From positions 1,587,592 through 1,651,591 of the forward strand of contig NZ_CP063779.1 in assembly GCF_021596945.1 (NCBI RefSeq): a stretch of 64,000 bases of DNA, read 5' to 3'. How positions within the stretch are numbered: the first letter of the stretch is position 1; the number at the start of each line of letters is the position of its first letter. Positions 1 through 6,937 of the stretch are shown piece by piece. The stretch is from Mongoliitalea daihaiensis (lineage in GTDB: Bacteria; Bacteroidota; Bacteroidia; Cytophagales; Cyclobacteriaceae). A model generated the notes under the pieces. The model had not been told where the DNA came from. It searched no databases and worked only from the letters and a program-made list of their open reading frames with translations. Made by a program: the position numbers and the translations under genes.

Positions 1-170
1 TACGCATAAGTAATTTTCTTTTATGGCAGCTGGCTTATACGGAACTGTATTTTACAGAGACCTTATGGCCTGACTTCCGAAAAGAGCATTTATGGGAAGC
101 CATTTTGGATTACCAAAAAAGAGAAAGAAGATTCGGTAAAACCGGAGCTCAGATAAAAGGAAAAGGTTGA
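1..170 (+). CDS. uppS: Undecaprenyl diphosphate synthase, C-terminal end only
   Basis: Only the last 55 codons lie in the window; the reading frame starts at base 3. The visible peptide begins [15 protein letters not shown] and continues through a WPDF segment to a basic tail. This is the conserved C-terminus of the cis-isoprenyl diphosphate synthase family, which makes the C55 lipid carrier for cell-wall precursors in the cytoplasm. The stop codon overlaps the next start (TGATG), so it is probably translationally coupled to bamA. The uppS-bamA-skp order is common in Bacteroidota. The identification rests on the C-terminal segment plus this gene order. Confidence 0.85.
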   Translation, partial: RISNFLLWQLAYTELYFTETLWPDFRKEHLWEAILDYQKRERRFGKTGAQIKGKG

Positions 171-2860
171 TGAAAAAGATTACACTAGTTATTTTTCTAC
201 TGTTAGTGGTAGGGGTAGCACAAGCTCAAGTGAGGCTTGGACAGAGTCGCTATACCCCCTCACGCCCTGTGGATATTTTAGAATTAAATTATTCGAAGCC
301 TCAAAAATTCAGGATAGCAGAGATCAAAGCAGTTGGATTGACTACCTTGGATGAGACGGCGATTATTTCCTTAGCAGGTCTGAGGGTGGATGATGTGATT
401 TCGGTTCCGGGTGAGGCAACATCCAATGCCTTAAAAAAATTATGGGGGCAGGGGATTATCGGAGATGTAAAGTTGCTGGTAACCAAAATTGAAGGAGATG
501 ATATTTTTTTATTGTTAGAGCTAAGTGAGCGCCCTCGATTCAGCCGAGTTGAATTTACTGGTGTTACCAAAACCCAGGAGTCAGAATTAAAGGATAAAAT
601 TAAAATTAGGGGAAGAGTGGTTCGAGATGATGTCTTGAGTACTTCCCAGCGAAATATCCGTCAGTATTTTGTGGATAAAGGATTTTTAAATACAGATGTT
701 AAGGTCATTCAAGAGCGAGATACCACCTTACCTAATTCTGTTAAATTGAAATTTGATGTAGACACCAAATCTAAGGTTAAAATTAATCAAGTCAATGTCT
801 ATGGGAATGAAGAAGTCAGTGATAAAAAGATCAAAGGCAAGCTGAAAAACACCAAAGAACATGCCCGTATGCATTTGGTAAGGGATTTTTGGTCAAGAAT
901 TACCAATACTACGCCGGCGTCCGCCAAGGATGCGATCGTTTATCGGAATATAGTTTCTGACGAAGAAGTAAAATCTTACTTCAACAAAACGATGAAATTG
1001 AACTTTTTCAACTCCTCCAAATACGTAGCTAAAGAATTTAAAGAAGATAAAGACAAATTAATTGCCTTTTATAACTCCCGAGGGTATAGGGATGCCACCA
1101 TTCTGGCAGACTCTACTTACCGTTTTTCAGAAAACACGATCAATGTTGACATTTCTCTAGAAGAAGGTGCTAAGTACTACTACCGAAACATTAATTTCGT
1201 TGGAAATTACCTGCATACTGATCAGGAATTATTGTCTAGATTAGGGATCGAAAAAGGGGATGTATACAACAAAGAAAAGTTGGACAAACGACTCAATTAT
1301 GATCCTCAAAAAGGGGATGATGTGAGTTCCTTGTATCAAGATAATGGATATTTGTTTTTCCAGATCGATCCAGTAGAGGTGATGGTGGAAGCGGATTCCA
1401 TAGATATTGAGATGAGGGTGTTTGAAGGTCCTCAGGTAACCGTAAATTCCGTAACCATTCAAGGGAATGAGCGTACTTCCGATCACGTGGTGATGCGTGA
1501 AATCCGGATTCTTCCAGGTCAGAAATTCAACAGAAGTGCCTTGGTACGTACCATCCGTGAATTGTCCCAATTAGGATACTTTGATCCAGAGAATATTGAA
1601 CCAGATATGCGTCCAAACTTTGAGGACGCTACGGTGGATATTATCTTCAAATTGGAAGAGCGTCCCAATGACCAAATCGAGCTTTCCGGTGGTTGGGGTG
1701 GTTTCTTTGGATTTGTGGGAACTGTGGGGTTGGTATTTAATAACTTCTCCTTACGAAATATTGGTAATTTTGAGAAATGGAGACCACTTCCTGTAGGAGA
1801 TGGACAACGACTTTCTTTACGAGTACAGGCAAATGGGCGACAGTTTCAAAACTATTCAATTTCCTTAACGGAACCTTGGTTTGGTGGGAAAAAGCCAAAT
1901 GCATTAAGTTTCAGTTTTAATCATTCTGTACAGCGACAAGTTGATTTCTTCAATCAGCAAAATCCAGGGCAAGAGGTTGGCTTTTTCAAAATTACGGGAG
2001 CTACATTAGGGCTATCCAAACGTGTTACTTGGCCTGATGATTACTTTATGTTTAGTACGGCCTTGCAGTTCCAAATATATGATTTCTTAAATTTTGGTAA
2101 TTTCTTTGGGCTGAGCTATAATACAGGTAAAGCAAATAGTTTGGCTCTAAATACGACTATAGCTAGGAATAATATCGATAACCCGATTTACCCAAGATTT
2201 GGTTCTAATATTTCTTTGGTAACATCTGTAACTCCCCCATACTCTTCGCTCAATCCAAATATTGATCGAGAATCTCCAGATGAGGAGCGATTTAGATGGT
2301 TGGAGTATCATAAATGGATGTTTGATGCGACCTTTTACACGCCTGTTTTTGGATCTAACAAGTTTGTAATATCTGGTCGTACACACATGGGCTTCTTGGG
2401 TTCATACGGCGACAGAATTGGTATTATTCCTTTGGAACGATTTGTGATGGGGGGAGATGGTATGAACTTCAATAACTTTGCATTGGGTCAAGAGATCATC
2501 GGTCTCCGTGGATATGAAAATCAAACTATCACACCAGGTAGGGATAATAGAGGTCAAGGGGGTGCTTTTGGTGGTATTGTATACAACAAACACGTAATGG
2601 AACTTCGTTTCTTAGTATCTCCCAACCCTTCAGCTACCATCTTCTTACTTGGTTTTGCTGAGGCTGGTAATAACTGGGGAGACTATGCAGATTTTAATCC
2701 TTTCAACCTTAAAAAGTCTGCGGGATTTGGTGCTAGGATATTTATGCCTGCTTTTGGTCTACTTGGACTGGATTGGGGATATGGATTTGATCCAATTCCT
2801 GGAGCAATTACGCCATCTGGACCGCAATTCCACTTCACGATTGGTCAGCAATTTAGATAA
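170..2860 (+). CDS. bamA: BamA, outer membrane protein assembly factor
   Basis: A protein of 896 residues with a signal peptide (residues 1-20, ending AQAQ). The first half consists of POTRA-type repeats, for example around VNVYGNEEV and VTIQGNERT. The second half is an Omp85 16-strand barrel rich in aromatic and glycine residues, with a C-terminal aromatic-basic end. BamA inserts beta-barrel proteins into the outer membrane. The ATG at 170 is preferred over the TTG three bases upstream because it forms a TGATG overlap with uppS and starts a standard signal peptide. Two Skp-like chaperones follow directly, so the cluster supplies both chaperone and insertase for outer membrane proteins. Confidence 0.95.
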   Translation: MKKITLVIFLLLVVGVAQAQVRLGQSRYTPSRPVDILELNYSKPQKFRIAEIKAVGLTTLDETAIISLAGLRVDDVISVPGEATSNALKKLWGQGIIGDVKLLVTKIEGDDIFLLLELSERPRFSRVEFTGVTKTQESELKDKIKIRGRVVRDDVLSTSQRNIRQYFVDKGFLNTDVKVIQERDTTLPNSVKLKFDVDTKSKVKINQVNVYGNEEVSDKKIKGKLKNTKEHARMHLVRDFWSRITNTTPASAKDAIVYRNIVSDEEVKSYFNKTMKLNFFNSSKYVAKEFKEDKDKLIAFYNSRGYRDATILADSTYRFSENTINVDISLEEGAKYYYRNINFVGNYLHTDQELLSRLGIEKGDVYNKEKLDKRLNYDPQKGDDVSSLYQDNGYLFFQIDPVEVMVEADSIDIEMRVFEGPQVTVNSVTIQGNERTSDHVVMREIRILPGQKFNRSALVRTIRELSQLGYFDPENIEPDMRPNFEDATVDIIFKLEERPNDQIELSGGWGGFFGFVGTVGLVFNNFSLRNIGNFEKWRPLPVGDGQRLSLRVQANGRQFQNYSISLTEPWFGGKKPNALSFSFNHSVQRQVDFFNQQNPGQEVGFFKITGATLGLSKRVTWPDDYFMFSTALQFQIYDFLNFGNFFGLSYNTGKANSLALNTTIARNNIDNPIYPRFGSNISLVTSVTPPYSSLNPNIDRESPDEERFRWLEYHKWMFDATFYTPVFGSNKFVISGRTHMGFLGSYGDRIGIIPLERFVMGGDGMNFNNFALGQEIIGLRGYENQTITPGRDNRGQGGAFGGIVYNKHVMELRFLVSPNPSATIFLLGFAEAGNNWGDYADFNPFNLKKSAGFGARIFMPAFGLLGLDWGYGFDPIPGAITPSGPQFHFTIGQQFR

Positions 2861-2862
2861 TC

Positions 2863-3390
2863 ATGAAAAGCTCAGTTAAATTCTTATTTTTGTGCTTATT
2901 CAGCATACTGCTTACGCAAGTGAGCTATGCGCAAAAATTTGGCTATGTTGATACTGAGTTTTTGCTCAATAAACATCCAGATTATAAGCTGATTCAGAAT
3001 GAGTTAGAATCTTTAAGATCTGAGTGGACAAAACAGGCACAATCTTTGGAACAGGGGATCAAAGAAATGTATGCCAGTCTCAAAGCGGAGGAAGTTCTCT
3101 TGACTGAGGATATGTATCAAGATCGGATGCTGGCAATTCGGGAAAAAGAAAAAGAATCCCAAGCATTCAATAATCGAATATTTGGATTGAGCGGGCAATA
3201 TTATCAAAAGCAGTTAGAATTGATGCAGCCATTGCAGTCCAAAATATTTGATGCGATTGATCGTGTATGTAAGCGATATAGTTTGGCAGTGTTGTTTGAC
3301 AAAGCTTCTGGGCCCTTACAGATGATATACACAGACCCGAGACATGATTACTCTGAGTTTGTATTGGAAGAATTAGGAATTAAAAATTAA
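2863..3390 (+). CDS. OmpH/Skp family periplasmic chaperone (first copy)
   Basis: A protein of 175 residues with a signal peptide ending SYAQ near residue 23. The mature start KFGYVDTEFLL is the typical OmpH/Skp N-terminus, followed by a long charged coiled-coil region (about residues 45-125) and a short C-terminal strand segment. Skp trimers hold unfolded outer membrane proteins in the periplasm on their way to BamA. It starts two bases after the bamA stop, so it is in the same operon. A second, Gln-rich copy follows 16 bases downstream. Confidence 0.92.
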   Translation: MKSSVKFLFLCLFSILLTQVSYAQKFGYVDTEFLLNKHPDYKLIQNELESLRSEWTKQAQSLEQGIKEMYASLKAEEVLLTEDMYQDRMLAIREKEKESQAFNNRIFGLSGQYYQKQLELMQPLQSKIFDAIDRVCKRYSLAVLFDKASGPLQMIYTDPRHDYSEFVLEELGIKN

Positions 3391-3406
3391 TTAAATAGAA
3401 ACAAAA

Positions 3407-3952
3407 ATGATGAAAGTTAAAGTTATCCTTTCCGCAATCGCTTTGTTTTGCGTAGGATTTGTAGCTCAGGCTCAGCAGGACCTAAAGATTGGCTATACCA
3501 ATGTAGAGTTACTGATTGATTTAATGCCAGAAATGGAACAGATTGGTGCTGATTTGCAAGATTATCAGGCACAGTTGCAGACCAATATTCAGACTAAAAT
3601 CGCTGACTTTCAAAGAAAAGTCCAAGCTTTTCAGCAAGCAGCTCCTACCATGGCTGAAGATGCGATGAATCAGCGTAGAGCAGAACTACAGAGACAAGAG
3701 CAGGAATTGCAGAAATTTGAGCAAGATGCTCAGGTATCTTACCAAAGAAAATTGCAGGAATTGCTAGAGCCAGTACAGCAGAAAGTGTTCAACGCTATCA
3801 ATGCAGTGGCTGCCGAAAACAATTACACACATATTTTCTCTGAAACAGCTGGCAATGCACCTGTATTGTTGTACACAAGAGACGAAGACCAATTTACTGA
3901 ATTGGTTATTGCCAAATTGGGTATCACCCTACCTGAGAGACCTCAGCAGTAA
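3407..3952 (+). CDS. OmpH/Skp family periplasmic chaperone (second copy)
   Basis: A protein of 181 residues with a signal peptide ending AQAQ (about residue 23), then the family start LKIGYTNVELL and a glutamine-rich coiled coil (about residues 50-125, e.g. QRRAELQRQEQELQ). It closes with a proline-rich PERPQQ tail. The role is the same as the preceding paralogue; tandem Skp genes after bamA are usual in Bacteroidota. An ATG also occurs one codon in (3410), so the start is uncertain by one residue. A strong intrinsic terminator lies 20 bases after the stop and closes the uppS-bamA-skp operon. Confidence 0.92.
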   Translation: MMKVKVILSAIALFCVGFVAQAQQDLKIGYTNVELLIDLMPEMEQIGADLQDYQAQLQTNIQTKIADFQRKVQAFQQAAPTMAEDAMNQRRAELQRQEQELQKFEQDAQVSYQRKLQELLEPVQQKVFNAINAVAAENNYTHIFSETAGNAPVLLYTRDEDQFTELVIAKLGITLPERPQQ

Positions 3953-3971
3953 GACTTACCGATGTTAAAGA

Positions 3972-4003
3972 AAAAAGACGCTTTTGGAAAAGCGTCTTTT
4001 TTT
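3972..4003 (+). terminator. Intrinsic terminator of the bamA-skp operon
   Basis: Perfect inverted repeat AAAAGACGCTTTT / AAAAGCGTCTTTT with a short loop, followed by a T tract, 20 bases after the second skp stop codon. Confidence 0.9.
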
Positions 4004-4019
4004 GTTTGTGGGTGGGGTA

Positions 4020-4036
4020 ACCATTAAGGAATTAAG
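4020..4036. repeat. Half unit of a dispersed REP-like palindrome
   Basis: ACCATTAAGGAATTAAG matches the left arm of the palindromes arrayed at 30811-31333 and present singly at 55541-55599. The matching right arm is not present here, so this is a half or decayed unit, in the gap between two convergent genes. Confidence 0.6.
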
Positions 4037-4086
4037 AAGGGGTGAATTTTGTGGTGCATTGCTTTTACCTAAAGAAAAGTATACGT

Positions 4087-4902
4087 TTATCCCTCATACC
4101 AAAAATCCAAAGGATTAGGGATTTTAAACTGATATCCTAAGCTGACAATCTTTGCTGCTGAAATTTCTTTCCAAGGTTCCTGGACCTGTGCATAAGATGC
4201 TGGTGGAAGAAAACCTAGGTCGGCTGCATTTTTTTCGTATACTTCTTTGCGAAGGGGATGGATTGGACATACGCCGTTGATAAGCTCATTCCAGATACTT
4301 TGCTCCAGAATAAAAGCAGCTAGACCAACTGCATCTTCCCGATGGATATAATTGACAGGGCTGTCCCCTTGTACCTGTTCTTTTCCTGAAAAATACCTGC
4401 CTGGAATCCTGTTGACACCCAATAGACCTCCAAATCGGATGATGGTCAAGTCACATTGCTTATCGTCTAGCAAAAGCTGCTCTGCCTGGTAAAGGCTTAA
4501 ATTCCCGGTATTGGTGGAATTGAGTGGGTCTGACTCCTGCCAAACCTGGTTGGTATCAGGATAAACTGATGTAGCCGATACGTACACTACCTGTTTGATG
4601 CCATACTGATCGATCAAAGCCCGAAGGTATTTTATCTGCTCGGGATGAAAGGTAGCCGGTAACTGCCTCGTCCGTGGAGGGATGTTGATAAAAAGAATAT
4701 CGGTTTGAAACAGCTCGTTGAAGCCTTCCCCTGTAGGGTGAGGATTCAGGTTGAATAGATAAGTGGTAAGCCCCTCTTGCCTAAGTTTATCAACTTTTTC
4801 TTTGCTGGTGGCACTTCCTTTGACAGAATAGCCAATGCTTTGGAGATATTTACCTAGTGGAAGGCCAAGCCAACCAAAGCCAATGATCGAAACTCTTTGC
4901 AT
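4087..4902 (-). CDS. NAD(P)-binding SDR/epimerase-like protein (YeeZ type)
   Basis: A protein of 271 residues with an N-terminal Rossmann motif IIGFGWLGLPLG (about residues 5-16). An extended SDR-like core follows, containing YVSATSVYPD (about residues 106-115) and the YQAEQLL segment in the YxxxK region, where Lys is replaced. It resembles the YeeZ group of NAD-dependent epimerase-like proteins, whose substrates are not established. It is cytosolic, with no signal peptide. It is convergent with skp and lies 63 bases downstream of the fatty acid hydroxylase gene, with a terminator hairpin between them. The substrate cannot be inferred from the sequence. Confidence 0.75.
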   Translation of the reverse strand: MQRVSIIGFGWLGLPLGKYLQSIGYSVKGSATSKEKVDKLRQEGLTTYLFNLNPHPTGEGFNELFQTDILFINIPPRTRQLPATFHPEQIKYLRALIDQYGIKQVVYVSATSVYPDTNQVWQESDPLNSTNTGNLSLYQAEQLLLDDKQCDLTIIRFGGLLGVNRIPGRYFSGKEQVQGDSPVNYIHREDAVGLAAFILEQSIWNELINGVCPIHPLRKEVYEKNAADLGFLPPASYAQVQEPWKEISAAKIVSLGYQFKIPNPLDFWYEG

Positions 4903-4940
4903 TGTAATTTATATTTTGCTCATTGAAAAGGACCTTCATA

Positions 4941-4964
4941 AAAAAAGGGGAATTTCCCCCTTCT
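4941..4964 (-). terminator. Intrinsic terminator after the fatty acid hydroxylase gene
   Basis: Read on the minus strand, AGGGGGAAATTCCCCT is followed by a T run, directly after the stop of the gene at 4966-5604. Confidence 0.7.
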
Positions 4965-4965
4965 C

Positions 4966-5604
4966 TTATTTATCTTTCTTAGGCATGGTACCTAGTAGGA
5001 AATCCCATAGGGGTGAACTGACACCAAAAGCGACATCTGGATCCTTGTAATGGTGTACGGCATGATTGACCCAAAGAATTTTCAGAAAATTTTTAGGAGG
5101 CTGATAGGCATGTACTGCATAGTGTACTCCCAAATATGCTGCATAACCTACTAAAAAACCTGGAAGGAAATACAATGCATAGTCTCCCATCATGAATGTA
5201 AATGCACCATAAAAGATCAAAGCATATGCGGCACTGATGAAAGGAGGCATGGCCAATCTATCTTTATCTTTTGGATAATCATGGTGCACTCCGTGGACCG
5301 TATACTGCAACTTATCTTTGGATGGCGTATCGGGTTCCATATGAAAAAAATGTTTGTGCATCACATATTCGACCAAGGTAAATGCAATCAATCCAAGGAG
5401 GAAAATCAAGATTCCCAAACCTAAAGAAATGCTTGTACTTGATACTGCATAATAGAAGGAAACTGCCGAAATCACTAAAAACATAGTAATAGGAATGCTA
5501 ATGTGAGTTCTGGATAATTTTTCCAGTACAGGGTTCCTAAACATCTGTGCTGACCCGTTATTATCCGGACGGTCCAATCTTCCAATCTTTTTTAAGGTAG
5601 CCAT
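4966..5604 (-). CDS. Fatty acid hydroxylase / sterol desaturase superfamily membrane protein
   Basis: A protein of 212 residues with four or so hydrophobic segments. Histidine clusters typical of the di-iron FA hydroxylase superfamily are present: HKHFFH (about residues 83-88), HGVHHDYP (about 104-111), HYAVH and HAVHH. These place two irons on the cytoplasmic side of the membrane, and the family inserts an oxygen or a double bond into a lipid chain. Length and motif spacing are close to the short fungal/bacterial FAH1-like members that 2-hydroxylate fatty acids; Bacteroidota sphingolipids and hydroxy fatty acids are a plausible substrate, by inference only. It is followed by its own terminator. 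Confidence 0.8.
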   Translation of the reverse strand: MATLKKIGRLDRPDNNGSAQMFRNPVLEKLSRTHISIPITMFLVISAVSFYYAVSSTSISLGLGILIFLLGLIAFTLVEYVMHKHFFHMEPDTPSKDKLQYTVHGVHHDYPKDKDRLAMPPFISAAYALIFYGAFTFMMGDYALYFLPGFLVGYAAYLGVHYAVHAYQPPKNFLKILWVNHAVHHYKDPDVAFGVSSPLWDFLLGTMPKKDK

Positions 5605-5730
5605 GGTAACTAGTTTTATTGTATTCTCAGTTGGTTAAATAAGAACAACTCCGTTGGTTAGTTATTTTTTGCACAAAATTAAACTACAATTTCAGAAACT
5701 TGTTCAAAAACTGAGCCTAAGTTTCTTATG

Positions 5731-6879
5731 CTATGAGTTTTGCAAGAATAAATCTTTTGATTTTTCTATGGTTTGCTCATAGAATGAAACGTATTTAGGT
5801 AGGATGTTGGTTACATCAAATTCTTTGGCTCGTAGCAAGGCATGATGCTTGAATCGCGGTAGATTTTCATCTGCCAAAATCTCTTTTGCTTTTTCAGTCA
5901 TCCCATGTATATCTCCCACATTGCAAACAAAGCCTGTTACTCCATCTACATTCAACTCAGGAATTCCTCCTGCATTGGAGGTTAAGATCGGGACTTCGCA
6001 GGCCAAGGCTTCCAATGCTGCCAATCCAAAGCTTTCTTTTTCGGAAGGCATCAGAAACAGATCGGCTACTGACAATACTTCTTCGACAGCTTCCAATTTC
6101 CCTAAGAATCGGATATCATCACAGGTCCCTAAGTCCCTGCAAAGTCGTTCCATTCGGTCCCTTTCTGGGCCATCGCCGACCAATAAGAGCTTGACAGGCA
6201 TTTGTTTTCTCAATTCAAAGAATACCATAATGACGTCTTCCACCCGCTTGACTTTTCTGAAGTTGGATGTGTGAACGATTAATTTTTCTCCATGAGGACA
6301 GATTGCCCGTTTGAAATGCTCTTTCTTTTGCTTTTTAAAGCGGTTGAGATCAATAAAATTTGGGATAACTTCAATATGATTTTTCACAGGGAAGAGTTCG
6401 TAGGTAGCTTTTCTCAAGTCCTCAGATACTGCTGTCACGCCGTCAGATTGATTGATACTAAAGGTGACTACCGGTTCATAGCTTGGGTCTTTGCCTACGA
6501 GTGTTATATCTGTACCATGCAAAGTTGTCACTACTGGAATATTGATGCCCTCTGTTTTTAAAATTTGTTTTGCCATGTAGGCAGCTGATGCATGTGGGAT
6601 TGCATAATGAACATGCAAGAGATCTAAGTGCTCATATTTGACCACATTGACCATCTTACTAGCCAATGCCAGTTCGTAGGGTGCATGCTCAAATAGAGGA
6701 TAGCTTTTGATATCTACTTCATGGTAAAAAAGATTTTCACTGAAAAAATCCAATCGGGTAGGCTGACTGTAGGTAATGAAGTGTATTTCATGTCCTTCTT
6801 TGGCCAATGCCTTACCCAACTCTGTTGCAACCACACCACTGCCTCCAAAAGTAGGGTAGCAGACTATTCCGATTTTCAT
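5731..6879 (-). CDS. bshA: BshA, N-acetyl-alpha-D-glucosaminyl L-malate synthase
   Basis: A GT4-type glycosyltransferase of about 382 residues. It opens MKIGIVCYPTFGGSGVV, the characteristic BshA start with the glycine-rich acceptor loop. The GT-B C-terminal half carries LLVGDGPER and the E-x7-E donor motif in MPSEKESFGLAALEAL. BshA joins GlcNAc from UDP-GlcNAc to L-malate, the first step in making the thiol bacillithiol. An in-frame ATG three codons upstream (6888) is possible; 6879 is chosen because the conserved sequence begins there. It lies about 50 bases after the GH3/serine hydrolase gene, probably in the same transcript. bshB and bshC are not in this window. Confidence 0.92.
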   Translation of the reverse strand: MKIGIVCYPTFGGSGVVATELGKALAKEGHEIHFITYSQPTRLDFFSENLFYHEVDIKSYPLFEHAPYELALASKMVNVVKYEHLDLLHVHYAIPHASAAYMAKQILKTEGINIPVVTTLHGTDITLVGKDPSYEPVVTFSINQSDGVTAVSEDLRKATYELFPVKNHIEVIPNFIDLNRFKKQKKEHFKRAICPHGEKLIVHTSNFRKVKRVEDVIMVFFELRKQMPVKLLLVGDGPERDRMERLCRDLGTCDDIRFLGKLEAVEEVLSVADLFLMPSEKESFGLAALEALACEVPILTSNAGGIPELNVDGVTGFVCNVGDIHGMTEKAKEILADENLPRFKHHALLRAKEFDVTNILPKYVSFYEQTIEKSKDLFLQNS

Positions 6880-6937
6880 AGAATACATTCAATTTATTTA
6901 TGACAACTATATAAACATCTTATTATGGTCTTTTTGT